Shown: positions 34,751-46,248, counted from the stretch's first letter. The stretch is DNA of 64,000 nucleotides from Moniliella sp. 'wahieum' (GCA_003971905.1 RSEE01000027.1:310001-374000); one strand, 5' to 3'. Program-made: numbers and translations. Notes: a model not told the origin generated them from the letters alone.

Positions 34751-35726
34751 CTAGATCTTGAACGGAGCAGGCGCATACTTGACCTTGCTCGCCGCCGCCT
34801 CATCCGTAAAGAAGTAAAGCGTGCCTGGCGCGACCGGGCGCACCCGCGCCGCGGGCAACTCGTGGTTTGGGTCGTCCAGCGTTTTCGCCAGCAAGTCCTG
34901 CTTGCCCGCCCCGGCCAGAACAAAGGCCCGGTGAGCGTGGTTGAGCACCGAGTAGGTAAACGTGATCCGGCGCGGAGGCGGCTTGGGCGAGTCCTCAATT
35001 GGGGCCACCCACCGTTCGGTTTCTTGCAGCAGCGGATGATGCGGGAAGAGAGAGGCAGTGTGCCCGTCGGGCCCCATGCCAAGCAGGATCAGATCAAACA
35101 CTGGGTGCCGAACCGTCTCCTTGTCAGCAAACACTCGCACCATCTCCTGCTCGTACTGATCCGCCACCTCGGTGGAATCGTCAAGATGGTCCGTAGCAAT
35201 GGTGTGAATCTGTTCCCGCTTCAAGGGGACCTTGGAGAACAACTCCTTGTTGGCCAGCCAATAGTTCGAGTCCTCGTCCTCGAGGGGGACCAGCCGCTCA
35301 TCCGAGAACCAAATGTCCCTGGAAACAAAAACAAGCAAAAGCAACACCAGCTGGTTAGTAACCAATCTCAATGGCACAGTAAAACTTGGCCGTACCACCA
35401 ACTCACCACTTGTCCCACTGAATGCGGTTGTCTGTCCTGTTGACTAGGTCTTTGGCCAGCATGGCAGGCAAGCTACCGCCCGAGATGGCCAGCGTAAACT
35501 TGCCTGCGTGGGCAGCAAGAGCATCATCTTGGGCCTACGCGGGCACGCGGAGGAGGGGAGCGGATTGCGCGTCAGTCTGTATGCTCAGCTCGAATCGCGA
35601 TGGGCCGGGGGAGGACAGAGGGAAACGCACCTTGATAACAAACTCAGCCAGCGAGAAAGACAGCTGGTCCTTGGTAGGGAAGGTGTACAGAACAGGGGGG
35701 ATCGGTGTCTGCGATGGAAGCGACAT
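34751..35726 (-). CDS. SOL3: 6-phosphogluconolactonase
   Basis: Hydrolyses 6-phosphogluconolactone in the oxidative pentose phosphate pathway (cytosol). Motifs in order: MSLPSQTPIPPVLYTFPTKD start; KFTLAISGGSLPAMLA; KWDIWFSDERLVPLEDEDSN; FDLILLGMGPDGHTASLFP (family signature); RRITFTYSVLNHAHRAFVLA; and C-terminal GTLYFFTDEAA. Two introns, 35535-35630 (GTGCGT/GCGTAG) and 35319-35406 (GTGAGT/TTCCAG), reconstruct the protein with no frame break at all. That makes it the cleanest protein gene in the window and a control showing that intron calls are sound. Length is about 263 codons, normal for the family. The start ATG at 35726 lies in GCGACATGG antisense context. The gene name is by analogy to yeast SOL3/SOL4. 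Confidence 0.93.
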
Positions 35727-36327
35727 GGTGGATGGAGGTGACGAGAAGGGAGAGCGGTGGGCAGCAGGGAGAACATCGAGTAGGTCCCTATGGCTGTCGC
35801 CAAACTCCAAACGGGCCCGCTGGCGCCGCCGCTCGGACCCAGACGCTGCATGCAGGACTGGAGCAGTGTGCGCTGCAACCCTACTCGCTCTGCCACAGCG
35901 CTCTTACCTGTTACGTATGCTACGACGCTCAGAAGGGCCGACGTCGATAATTGATGATGGCATGCACGTGACATGTGACAGGCGACGTCATCCAATACGC
36001 AATGGTCCTGGGATTGATTTGATTTCCAGTTCTGCTATGAATACCTTCGGTTGCTACAGCCCAGAGGCTACTGATGAGATGGATGAGATGGGTTCGATGA
36101 ATATCCCACAAGGGGTCAAACGGGGCATGCATGACGAGAAGACCAGGAGGCAAGACCTTAGATGGGTGCGACAAATAGAACCTAGACAAATCGTGAGGTA
36201 CAAACGGGTGTGGAGGAAAAGGGGGGTGGCAGAGGGGGGAGGTCCACCAGGGCGGACTCGGCCCCACCAACCACGAGAAGATCAGGCCCGGCTCAGGGGC
36301 CCTACATGGGGAACAAGCCGGTGGTCC
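35727..36327. other. 6PGL upstream region
   Basis: A 600-base gap with the 6PGL promoter on one side and the 3' end of the TBC gene on the other. It contains CACGTGACATGTGACAGG at 35965-35982. A 417-codon plus-strand open frame crosses it but is judged a shadow. Confidence 0.55.
35965..35982. repeat. CACGTGACATGTGAC element
   Basis: A CACGTG hexamer is directly followed by ACATGTGAC, the same composite word family as at 12509, 18681, 18718 and 24595. It lies about 240 bases upstream of the 6PGL start. Confidence 0.6.
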
Positions 36328-39300
36328 TCAGGCAGAGGGAGAGATCAACTTGTCCCCCCCGTTTTGACGGACCCCTACGGCGGCGACAGGGCTTGCGGCA
36401 CGGCTGTGGGCTGCCGGAACGGAGTTCCACCCCACATCCTCTTCGTCCACGGCGGCAACCGTATGTGCCTCGGATGGTGTGACACTGGCAATCGAAGTAT
36501 CCCCTGCCAAGGGTTGCTGGTGTCCTTCGGGAAAGAGGTAGGCACGTGGGATGGCGCAAGAGTTGGTGGTGAAGCAGGAAGAGGGGTAGCGGCCAGCTTC
36601 GCTGGCGCATCGATAGTGGGGGTTTGCGGAGGCACATCGGAGGCCGAGTCGGACACCGCCAGACTCTCAGCCTGACTGATATCAGCAGGATGAGAGGATT
36701 CGTCGTGGCTTAGGGTAGGTTTGGGATCGAGGAGTGGCGCCGGTTCGGGGGGAGGCACAGCCTCTGCCTTAAAACCCCTTGCGCGGGACATCCACCGTCC
36801 CCACGAAGCAACAGTGGCCGTGACGGATTGGGCAACCGTCGAAGTTCCTCCCCCGGAACGATCCGAATCGGTTGCGAGACTGGCGCCAGAGGCGGCAGTG
36901 GCAGCGCTGATGTTGGAGACAAAGGACGCACCTGTCGAGGTGCGCTCCATGTCAGCCGAGGCAGGCATTCGTGGACTGGCAGAAGGGGTACGACCACCGC
37001 TTTTCTGGGATGCGGGGCAGGAGGGGGTGGCAAGTGTTGCTGTGCCTGGGCCAAAACCAACTCGGCATAGAGCGTCTTGTACCGTACCAACTGTTCGCCC
37101 ACCTCGTCCTTGGCCAGCGTGGCAGCAACGAGTTGTTTTCCCAGCTCGGCATGTGCGGCCAATTGACTTGCCGCATCCTCTTCCATCTCTTTGACCTTGG
37201 CCGCTAGCTTCCACGTCTCGCTCCGGAGCTGTTCTAGCTGCTGCAGGGGCGCCGCAGCCGTTTGAAGATTGTCCTGGTACTCGGCAGCATAGCGAGCCAG
37301 GTCGGCATCACTGATGCTTTGCCGTGCCTGTGCCGCGTCACGCACGAACCGGTTCACCGCGAACCGCTCCGCCGTCCAGGTGGAGCGTTTTTGAATGGAC
37401 TACTGTTACCCTCGGTAGGAGAAGGGTCGTCAGGGGTTTGAGCGCACGATAGGCATCGAAAATGTGGTGGGAGAGAAAGAGTACAGCTTCATCAAACTCG
37501 AGGCTTAGAAGCTTGGCCTCGTTGGCAGTGAGCAGGGCAAGTACAAATCCAAAAAGCGCATCGAGGCCTTGCGCAAAGATCAAGTCGAGTACGCGGTACG
37601 CGACCGATAGGGGGAACCGGTAGCACAACAGCGTCATGAACCAAGGCGACGCATACATATGTGCTTTGACCCCGATGCGCCCCAGATGAGCATACAGTGT
37701 CGGCAGCCGCTCCTCCATCATCCGTCCAAACTGATACATCCGAAGCTGCAGCCCGGGCATGCCCGGCGAAAAGTGGCCACGAAGATCGTACTTCTGCATC
37801 AATGACACCAGCGTTGAAAACGCTTCGGGTTCGTCCATGTTGAGCAAGAGGGGGCCGACGATGAACTGCATTCCTTGGCAGTAGCCGACTTCGGGATCGA
37901 GCAGGCATAGGCCTTGACCACTTCAAACAGACCCTGCTGTCCTTGCGACGCAACTTGAAAGTAGGCCTGCTCGGGGTACGTCCGGTCCAGGTCCCGCCGG
38001 ATGGCCTTGTCGTGTTCGCTGGATTCAGATCGCAGTACAGCAAACTTGGATTTCAGCGCAGCATCCCGACTGGCACTCAACTCTTGCCATACGGTGCCTC
38101 GGACCTCGTCTGGGATGCCCGCTTGAATCGCACTAGCCAGACGGGCAGGCTCGTCTTGACTTACACGCGGGTAGTCTGGAAGAATGTAAGAAGGCGTCAG
38201 TCTACCAGGATGGGGAACGTATTGACACGGGGGGGGGCGCACCATGAACCACCGAATTCCAAAAATCCATGTCAGGATCAACTTGGGGGTCGTCGACGAG
38301 CATCAAAGGCTCAGAAGGAGAGTTCCGGCCGCCAAGAACCTCATCCATGGTCGTGGGACTGGAGGCTGATCCCATGGGCACCTTCCCTGTTCCAGCGGTG
38401 GGCGGCGAAACGGGCTCGTCACCATCGACCGGTACATCTGCCACCTGCGCCCCCGGGCGCCTGTGCAGAAACAGATTGGGGGTCCAAGCTTCCTCCGGCC
38501 GGATCATGGTAGGTAGCACCTCCATGGGCGTGACCAACTCTGCATCGGACCCGTCCGACTCGCCCGGAGGAGGGAAGGTAGGGACGAACCAAGGTGTAAG
38601 GAAGGCGTAGAGTCAGCCACACTACTAGCTTGAGGAGCCTCTTCGGTAGATACCGCGTCGGTTGCCTGCGTTCCCAAGTGGCCCTCGCCTGTTGTGCTCA
38701 GTAGTTGGTCCATATGTGCCGCTTTGGTTGCCTCGACCGCATCCGGCTGGTTGGAACGAAGGAAGGACCAAGGCCTGTATCGGCACCTTGCGCATCCCCA
38801 GTCACATCCGCGTGACAAACGGAAGCGGCAATGGGAACGGTGTTGCCGTCCTTGGAGGGAAAGGGGACGCTGCGACTGTCCCCTTCTGCGTCGAAGAAGC
38901 TATCACGCTGGGCATTGTGGGAAGTCACATGCTCGACCGAACCCGATTCCGCACCTTCCGTGTCCGTCGCGTCGTCTTGCAAGGTCAAGTTGGCCCCCAG
39001 GTCTGCCTTAGTGGATTGGACGCGCAGTGAGGCGTCTGGCATGGACGCAGCCGAAGGCTGTGTGGGCGCGAGAGGGACGAGGGGGCTCACTGGTCAGAGG
39101 CGAGACCGGTTCCGGTCCCACTGGAAGAACCGTTGGGGCAAGAACCGGATCTTCCTGGGCAATTGGCGCGGAGGGGCCGTCGGGGAAGACGGGGTGGAGG
39201 AGGGGCAGGGTGTAGTTTGGGCGCTGTCCGGGTGAGGCACGGCAGGTGGGGCGGCATCCGTTGGGCTTTTCGGAAGAACATGGCCATTGTCCACAACATC

Positions 39301-39693
39301 AATGGGCAGAGGCGGAGGCGGAGACGAAGGCGCTTTGATGGTGGTGCCTGTAGGAGACGCGGGCCGCGACGGCGAGGCGGGTGAAGACGCGCCCTTGCGC
39401 CGCGTCTGGGAACGTGCGCGTGTCTTGCCCGACCGTTTGCGCTGCCGAGCCGGAGACGCGGGTGGAGCCGCGTGCGCAGGGGAGCCCGTCTGGCCGGGGG
39501 ACGCGGAGGAGGGGCACGGCGGGCGGGCATGCAGCGCAGACGGGGCGGTGGTGGATCCTCGACGTCTCCCGCCGGTCGAAGGCCAGCCAGCCGCACCGCT
39601 GCGTTGGGCGCTGCCCTGAGACATGCCACGCCGTCTGACACGCGGCACGTCGGCCAGTCGGCCAGTCAACGTGCAACGTTCAGCACTGCTCAT
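36328..39693 (-). CDS. GYP5: TBC-domain RabGAP, Gyp5/Evi5-like
   Basis: GTPase-activating protein for Ypt/Rab GTPases in ER-Golgi and exocytic traffic. A long Ser/Pro-rich N-terminus (about 450 codons) is followed by DMDFWNSVV, a 67-nt intron (38176-38242), then the TBC domain: IQAGIPDEVRGTVWQ, the arginine-finger block AIRRDLDRTYPEQAYF, the glutamine-finger block YCQGMQFIVGPLLLNMDE, MYASPWFMTLLCYRFPLSVA, RVLDLIFAQGLDALFG. Both catalytic fingers are present. A coiled coil follows (YAAEYQDNLQTAAAPLQQLE to LAKDEVGEQLVRYKTLYAEL), as in Gyp5/Gyl1/Evi5. The C-terminus is a disordered Ser/Ala tail ending near 36328. Breaks are at about 39090, 38590, 37885, 37360, 37010 and 36500. The start could be 39693 or 39624. 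Confidence 0.85.
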
Positions 39694-39718
39694 TGTTTCA
39701 TGTGTTCAATAGCTCGAC

Positions 39719-39731
39719 GCTGAGGCTCAGC
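39719..39731. repeat. GCTGAG-G-CTCAGC inverted repeat
   Basis: A perfect 13-base inverted repeat, identical to that at 33953-33965. Confidence 0.75.
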
Positions 39732-39870
39732 GAGCAGCATGGTCACCAGGCAGGCCCTCACCAGCACCAGCTCCCCACTGGCCCCACTAGCTTCACCCGC
39801 CTCTAGTCACTTCGTCCCTGAGCCTTCAGGATCTCCTGCACGCCAATTCGCTACCTTGCATGTTACAGCC

Positions 39871-39897
39871 GTAACGCGTAACGCGTAACGCGTAACC
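39871..39897. repeat. GTAACGC tandem array
   Basis: Three full copies of GTAACGC and a fourth ending GTAACC. Related GGTAACGC words are at 24345-24365. Confidence 0.8.
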
Positions 39898-39976
39898 AGT
39901 CACCCATACCGGTCACCTCCCACCGGTCCCACCACCACATTCTCATCGCCTGGCCTTTCGGACAGCTGGCCCAACA

Positions 39977-40648
39977 TGTCCGCTGCCACATATGTGAGTC
40001 CCCCGTCATTTCGTTGCACTTCCCCCACCCAGATGGTCAGCGCCGGCCGGCGGTGCAGAACGCTCACTGCGTCGTTCGCCGTGCATGCTGCATGCTCTTC
40101 ATCGGAGATGCCAAGCGACAGGCGCCAGTGAAAGTGCATTTCTTCCATGTAGCTGACACGTATTTTCCCCAGTGGGCTCTCATGTTTGGGGCCACGCATG
40201 CTGCCCATAACATTCCGTTTGAGAAGCAACCAGAACTCATCGTCTATGCGCGGGTTGCATACGTGTCGGTACAGCTCTTCTCCCTCGCCCTCTATTACAT
40301 TTGCAAAATGAAGGTCAAGGCAAAGAACGACGTGACCGTGCTCACGTATATGAAACGCGAGAAGAACCCCCTGTCGCAAGAGGGCGGGGGGCTAATCACC
40401 ACCACCCACTGCGAATACGACCTGGACGAGCTCCGAAAATCGATTCGTGATGTCGTTACCGCGTTCCTCATCATGGCTGTTTTGCACCTTTATCTTGGCT
40501 ACAACCGACCGTTGGTCGTGCAGTCCATCGTGCCATTGAAGACCGCGCTCGAGGCAAAGGAGGTCCAGATCTGGATCTGGGCAAGGCAGCCACAGGCGAT
40601 CTGAATCGTCCGTTTGTCAAGGCCCCAGAAAAAGAGGGAGTGAGCTAG
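39977..40648 (+). CDS. PHO88: PHO88 / SND3, ER targeting membrane protein
   Basis: Snd3 (Pho88) is an ER membrane protein of the SRP-independent targeting route. After an acceptor at about 40171 (branch CTGAC, TTTTCCCCAG) the family core reads WALMFGATHAAHNIPFEKQP, ELIVYARVAYVSVQLFSLAL, KVKAKNDVTVLTYMKREKNP, TTTHCEYDLDELRKSIRDVV and RPLVVQSIVPLKTALEAKEV, with hydrophobic helices at SVQLFSLALYYI and TAFLIMAVLHLYLG. One missing base at about 40580 restores the usual C-terminus GKAATGDLNRPFVKAP with stop at 40646. The N-terminus is short and uncertain: ATG at 39977 followed by a GTGAGT donor at 39992 is my choice, giving a first exon of about five codons. The family is secure from core motifs. 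Confidence 0.85.
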
Positions 40649-41052
40649 TAGGGCGGCTGCTTTGCTGTCCCTTTAAGCGCAACGCTTCGGGACGAGGTCT
40701 AGTACAATCGCCATGATTGATTCGATCGTTTATGGCCGCGTCTCGTTCCCCGTCATAAGCTACTTCCCTTCATTTGGGATAGTTGGCGCTGCAGATTTGA
40801 GCTTCCAACCCTCGCCAAAGCAAACTGGCGCGGCAGGTCCGCGGCCATTGCGCATCCGAGCTGGTGCATCAAGCTTGATTTATGCTGCCTGGATACAACC
40901 GGATTGGCACTCTTAGGCGGGAACAACCCGTAACGACGGGAAGAAGAAGGAGGGGAGGTGATAAGATGGGGAGAAGAGATGCGGAAAGGCTTGCAAAGCG
41001 AAATTGATGTGGATCTAGTGGCCATTTCAAAAACGTGTTCGTTGATATACAA
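40649..41052. other. 3' region of PHO88
   Basis: No gene is seen between PHO88 and tRNA-Gln. Confidence 0.5.
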
Positions 41053-41138
41053 GGTTCCATATTGTAGTTGGTTAGCAAGTAGGATTCTGATTGGGATATC
41101 ACTTTCCTGAAACCTGGGTTCGAATCCCAGTGGGACCT
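41053..41138 (+). tRNA. tRNA-Gln (anticodon CTG) with short intron
   Basis: Acceptor GGTTCCA pairs with TGGGACC. D arm is TTGT-AGTTGGTTA-GCAA. Anticodon stem TAGGA and loop TTCTGA give anticodon CTG, followed by an intron of about 13 bases (TGGGATATCACTT) before the 3' stem TCCTG. T arm is CTGGG-TTCGAAT-CCCAG. The GGTTCCAT start is typical of eukaryotic tRNA-Gln. Confidence 0.85.
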
Positions 41139-41942
41139 TTCTTTTCGCGGTGGTGCGCCGTATGGCAACGTTCCCTGACAACATATATCCCTTTTGCTCT
41201 TCTCCTTCCCTTTCTTCTCCTTCTTCGTCTTCTCTTCGTCTTCTCTTTTCCTCTTCCTCTTTCCTCTTCCTCTCTCTTCCTCTTCTTCTCGCTCTATTGA
41301 TCATCACTCATACTGTCACTCCTTCGACCACTCATACCACCTCCGCGACCACTCTTTTCACGACCCCCACCCCAACTTTTTCGTCCACGTGTGACGTCTC
41401 ATTGGGCCTGGTCTTCTGGTTTCTGCCGATGCATGCTGCCTGCTGCGGTTCTACCAGGCCAGCTTTCTGCTGTGCCTAGCTGGTTCCCAAGGGCAGCAAC
41501 GGGAACACGCTTGCTCCCCTTGCCAATAAATCATGTGAAGTGTAAGGCCCAACCACCAATAAAAGGAGCAGGGAGAAAATGACATGGATCCCCCACCCTC
41601 CCGCCGGGCGCTACCGGAGCAGCTGTGCCAACAGCGCGTCATCCTCAACCCGAACCGAGCGACGCCAAGAGACAAGCAAGGTACACAAAAGGAGAGTGGG
41701 GGGATCGGATAAGGGGAAGGGAAAATTCCTGAGCAAGGGGTTTCATATGTGCGCGGCAGACGGCAGGGGCACATGATGCCATCAGACAGCATGGGGAAAG
41801 GGCAATCCCCTGCGGCTCTGTTGGCCAGATGCGATGCGACCACCCAGAGCCCAAAAGGGCCAAAGTCGGGTTGCCAGCTGTGCTGCTCACTGGTGCGAGG
41901 CTGGCAGGCTGGCGGGGGTGTAGGCGGGGGCGGTCCGTTGGG
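41139..41942. other. Low-complexity spacer
   Basis: A TTC/TCC-rich microsatellite spans about 41196-41300. The rest to 41942 has no gene-like frame except a possible longer SUR2 tail on the minus strand. Confidence 0.5.
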
Positions 41943-43079
41943 TCAAGGTGGGGGGGACCACACTCTCGCGGCCGTAGAGGTGGCCTGGTCCGGGGACGGC
42001 GCTCCTTCGTATTTTTCAGTTCTGCTTTCCAAGTCTGTTTGGCTGCGTGCTCACGGAGCTTGGCAAGTTTGTGCTGGTCCATGCGCGTACCGAGGAGCAC
42101 GTCAAAGTGGATAAAGAAAGGCTGGGAGTAATTGTAGCGCAAGCCTTGCATTTGATGATGAATGTCGTGGTACTCGGCCGTGTTGGGGAAGAAAATGTGG
42201 AGCGGATCAATCCACCAAGGGAACGCGTACCCGCCATGGTCGTCCACCGTTTGAGGGTGGAGAAGAAAAAGAGCACGATCGCTTGGCGCATAGTCATGAG
42301 ACTCAGGGCGTTAGAGACGGCGGCACCTAAGCTGTCGAGTACCAAGCCTTCGACAGGGTGATTGTAAAGCGCGCCAAACGCATATGGAACATAGAGACGG
42401 TGGTGGTGGCTGTGGAAGTGGCGGTAGAGGAAGCGCGATTCGTGGGCGGCGCGGTGCCAAAAGTACTGCCACGTGTCCATGACAAGAAGGCCCACCAGTA
42501 CTGGGCAATGGGGATGCCCCACCAGTAGAGCCAGCAGGCGATAGCAGTCCCCCACTGAGCCAAGAAAGCGCTAGCCCGCTTCTGTGTCACGACGCGCGCC
42601 ACGACGCGGGTCAAGTACTGTCCTACCAGGGTAATTCCAGCACGGTGGTCCATGGTCACCTGGGCATGCATCACTTCCTCCGACTCGAGGACAATGATGC
42701 CGAGCAAGGTCTGGATCAGCTGCTGGAGGGCGACCATCTTGACGACCTGGGTCTTGGTGACCTTGTTGCGTGCCTTGATCTCCTCGGGCTCGTGGATGCG
42801 GTAGCGCTCGAAAAAGGGCAATTGGAGCCGGTCGATCAGCTCGTAGACCATGCTGTAGACCCAGTAGACCACCACGGGCGCGGCGAGGGAGAGGTACTTG
42901 TCGCTGAGCACATGCCACAGGCTCTCGCGCTCGACGCGGTAGACGGGATAGGTGATGGGCGGGGGAGGTCGGTAGGGGGCGAGCGGATGAGAGGAGGGCA
43001 GGGGCGGGATGAAGGTGTCGGCGATGCGCAGGGCGTACGGCAGCAGCGGCAGCGGCAGCACCGTTGTGGTGCCATTCAT
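41943..43079 (-). CDS. SUR2: Sphinganine C4-hydroxylase (SUR2)
   Basis: Di-iron ER membrane enzyme that converts dihydrosphingosine to phytosphingosine. The three histidine boxes of the fatty acid hydroxylase superfamily are present: HRAAH, HFHSHHHRLYVPYAFG, and EYHDIHHQMQGLRYNYSQPF. Hydrophobic segments include YLSLAAPVVVYWVYSMVYEL and MRQAIVLFFFS. The N-terminus MNGTTTVLPLPLLPYALRIA begins at ATG 43079. Two breaks are each one missing base: about 42496 (TGGGTGGGC read as TGGTGGGC) and about 42247 (AAAACGG read as AAACGG). The C-terminus is uncertain beyond KQTWKAELKN: one frame stops at 41943, another runs to about 41645. A (GAG)n microsatellite lies immediately upstream of the start. Confidence 0.88.
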
Positions 43080-43809
43080 GGCGGGCACCCAGAGGAGGAG
43101 GAGGAGGAGGAGGAGGAGGAGGAGGAGATGGGGGGAAGACGCGCTGGCGGCGGCCGAAGCCACATGTGGGGCTCTTCTGGGCTGCCTGCTGGCCAGCCAA
43201 AAAAGTCTGGGAGGGCCAACGCCGAACGCCGAGTGGCAAAGCCGGCGCTGGCTGTCACCCGTAGGCGCATGCATGATGGCCACGGGGGGACACGCCCTTG
43301 TGACTGCCCCCATGCGGTGGCTGGCCTGCGCGCGCCCTGCGGGAATACTTTTGGGCCACACAAAACCCACAGCAAGCCGACGGAAGGACGCAGTGGTACC
43401 CAGCACCCACCTGCCACCTGCGTACGTCTCCCCCTCTCCCTCCTCTGCAATTCCATGGACAAGGGGGCGCGATTGCGCCTAACCAGCCCTCACACGCACG
43501 CCTCACGAGCTCCAGCAACTACTACTCGGCCTGATCGATTAAACCTTGAAGCTTGATCTGCGGCCTGGCCGGGAATCCCCGGGTATGCTGTGGCTGGCTG
43601 TACTGCTCGGTCGGCCAGTCCCGGGCTGCAAATTGACGTGAGTAGCTAGTAGCCGGTAACCGCCAAACGTTTAGCGGTAACCCGCAGTGAGTCACAGCAA
43701 GATCACCGCCCAACGGCTGGGTCCAAGTTGGGGCCAGCGGAATGCAATTCCGCCCTGTTTTTCCTGCCGCTTTTAATTGGCCTCCCCCGTCCCGCCCAGG
43801 CTCTCCGTC
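43080..43809. other. Divergent SUR2 / SEN34 intergenic region
   Basis: It contains the (GAG)n tract (43091-43127), a CTTGAAGCTTGAT element at 43544-43556 and inverted GGTAACCGCC/GGCGGTTAcc-like words at about 43650-43682. The 303-codon plus-strand open frame running from SUR2 is a shadow. No gene is seen. Confidence 0.5.
43091..43127. repeat. (GAG)n trinucleotide microsatellite
   Basis: About twelve tandem GAG units. It lies just outside the SUR2 start codon, in its probable 5' untranslated region. Confidence 0.85.
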
Positions 43810-45186
43810 ATGCCCAGCATGGCCGCCGTCGAGCATGGCCCAGGCCCAGGCCCAGGCGCGCCTCCGCCCTCCACGGCACTCCAGGAGCTGGACGCGGAGT
43901 ACCCAGACAAAGTGCCCGTGTCGCTGATTGCTGGCCATGCGTATGTGTGGCGCGTCAAGGACGCCTCCCGCCTCCGCGTCGACCACCACATCTGCGGCCT
44001 CTTGATTGGCACCCTGCCTCTCATTCCACAGCAGAACGTATTCCTCGGCCTCCCTCTGCAGCTCATCCCGGAGGAAGTCGTGTACCTGCTGCGCTCCAGT
44101 ATGTGCCTTGCTCCCGTCCCCCGCGCCAGTCCAGCCCATTCTGACCTGCCCCTGCCCCCGTAGACGCGATTGTGCTGATTGACGATGCGGCGTCGTTTGA
44201 CCCGCCCTCGCGCTCGGCGCTGGACCTGTACATTGCGTCGCTCAACGAGGATGCATCGCGCCAGCAGGCCGAACAGGCCGCGGCCAGCCAGATGAGCAAA
44301 GCGGCTGCTATCCAAAAACTGCTCGGCCAAGGAGGCTCGTCCGCCCCCTCGGGCGCCAGCGCAGAGGAATCGGCAGCGTTGCAAAAGGCCATGGCCAAAC
44401 GTAAGGCACGGGAAGAAAAAACGCCAACGCCAGTTGGCCTTGGCCAGCCAAACTGCCAATTCCGCCGCCGAGCCCACCGCCGAGCCCACCGCCGAGCCCA
44501 CCGCCGAGCCCACCGCCGAGCCCACTGCCGACGCGGCTGCGGCCACACCCACGTCCTCGGCCCCAACCCCGGCCTCTTTCCCGCCACCAGCCAGCCAAGT
44601 TGCAGCCAAGAACGCCGAGACGAGCCCGTGAGCCTTGGGCGCGACGAGGGGGACAATTGGCCCCCCCCCGGCGTACCAGTACACCACTCCGTCCGCGGCG
44701 CTCGAGCCTCCTTTGCCGATGGAATGGTACCACCCTCTGTCGCCTGCCACCCCCGAGGGCGGGGCGAAACAGGTGCGTGTGCACACGACCCTGTCGAGCG
44801 CCAAGCGAGGGGTGATGGACGTTCCCCAGCACTCCGATGGAGCGAGCGCGTTGTGCGGTGTTTGAGTCGCTGCACGAGTTGGGGTACTACATGGGCGTGG
44901 GGCTTCGGTTTGGGGGGACTTTGTCGTCTACCCTGGTGACCCACTTCGGTACCACTCCCATTTCACTGCGACCGTCAAGCCTGCGCCTACTTCCTCCCTC
45001 AGCGCGATGGAGTTGATTGCGAATGGCCGTCTGGGCACAGCGGTCAAAAAGGCGCATCTGATTGCCGCTTGCGATGGCATCCGTCCCGACCAGGAACAGG
45101 TTCCGTCCGAGTGGGAAGACTCGATTGACCATCGCTTTGGCTCGGTCGAGTACTTTTCCCTTACCTGGGCTGGGTTTGGCACTTAA
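43810..45186 (+). CDS. SEN34: tRNA-splicing endonuclease catalytic subunit SEN34
   Basis: Catalytic subunit cutting the 3' splice site of pre-tRNAs. N-terminal domain: HAYVWRVKDASRLRVDHHIC, IGTLPLIPQQNVFLGLPLQL, LIPEEVVYLL. A 65-nt intron (44099-44163) leads to NAIVLIDDAASFDPPSRSAL. An Ala/Gln-rich helix and an (AEPT)5 repeat (44466-44530) form the linker. The C-terminal nuclease domain has the catalytic set in FVVYPGDPLRYHSHF (Tyr and His) and TAVKKAHLIA (Lys), ending VEYFSLTWAGFGT with stop at 45184. Breaks are at the A run at about 44413, near 44630 (in-frame TGA) and about 44862. Start at ATG 43810; 43822 is also possible. Fitting, since all three tRNA genes in the window carry introns. 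Confidence 0.87.
44466..44530 (+). repeat. 12-base coding repeat (Ala-Glu-Pro-Thr)n in SEN34
   Basis: Five near-identical 12-base units of GCCGAGCCCACC encode AEPT. The last copy has one change (ACT). Confidence 0.9.
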
Positions 45187-46248
45187 TCTCGCTCGCTGCC
45201 CGTTCTCGCCCCACAAGTGGCCACCTATAGCACCCGTATCCCATTCTAAGAGATTGGTTGGAAATTTTTCCATTAGACTACCCACATGTTGGTGACAGCC
45301 ATCAGTACATCAGTAACCAGTGTGCCTCCTAGCAACAGTGGGACCGAGGGTGCGGATTGCTCCAACGAAAACAGAAGTAGTCGCGATGAGAGATGGAACA
45401 AGTCACGATAATGGAAGCTCAGGCAGCAGATCTCACCGGTCCCCTCGCCTGGTACACCGTAGCAACCTGGGTGCAAGTCTCCAAAGCGAGAAACGCAACA
45501 GCGAACGACCAAGCAACCTCATTTTTATCCCTTGTTGAGAACGTTGAGATGATACCAGAAAAGAGCAGCGATCGCAAAACGATCACCTTCTGCCTTGACC
45601 CTTGCAACGTCTCAGTCCACCGCCAAGGCACCTCACAAGCGTGGTTCGCAGCGTACCCCAGCTGCTGGACACACTGCGGACCAAACTCACCCTCGGATGC
45701 GCCATCGGGGTATTGGATTGGGGAGGGGGGGTGGAAGCGGGAAGAGCCTTCGTCCTGATCCTGGTCCTGTCCTGTCCTGTCGGCTATTATCACTGTTGGC
45801 GTGCCAGAGTGTACCGCTGTCAGGCGCCGCCCTGTGCCCCGGGTCCATGGCCCAAGCGTCCTGTCCCGCCCCGGCTCGTTCCGCCTTGTCCTACGCTCAC
45901 ACCCATGTGGACTGGGAAATTGGAGCACGCCGATAGGACCTTGGCGGGCTGCCTTCAGTGGGGCTGCAGCGGGCCCGCGACCACCCAGGCGCCGAGAACC
46001 GCTTTGGCTCCACGGGCACCACGGCCAGCCAAGGCTGACGGACCTAGAGGATGGAGCACAGCTACGCGGATCATCAATCATCAATCTTCAAACATGCATC
46101 ATCTATCAGCAAGGCCGCAACAACGCAGCCCAGACAGAGATCAACAGCAAACGAGTGTGGCAAGTCGAGTCGAGCGTGACAGCAGAGGGTATCAGGCAGG
46201 CAAGGGGGCAGGGGGAAGGAATAGAGAAGGGGTGCGCCAGCGCTTCGG
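45187..46248. other. Spacer after SEN34
   Basis: No gene is supported; scattered short open frames only. It contains tandem CCTGTCCTGTCCTGTC at about 45764-45780. Confidence 0.5.

Larger units (their letters stand above)
39694..39976. promoter_or_regulatory. Divergent intergenic promoter of GYP5-like and PHO88/SND3 genes
   Basis: Two divergently transcribed genes share 283 bases. The stretch contains the 13-base inverted repeat GCTGAG-G-CTCAGC at 39719-39731, only about 26 bases from the GYP5-like start, and a four-copy GTAACGC array at 39871-39897, about 80 bases from the PHO88 start. No TATA box is visible on either side. Confidence 0.4.

Noticed and set aside
35422-36675. 417-codon plus-strand open frame
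   Set aside because: It lies antisense to the intact 6PGL exons, its promoter and the TBC gene tail. No domain is seen and 6PGL is certain.
42645-43556. 303-codon plus-strand open frame
   Set aside because: It is antisense to SUR2, whose histidine boxes fix the true strand; the poly-Glu is the (GAG)n microsatellite.
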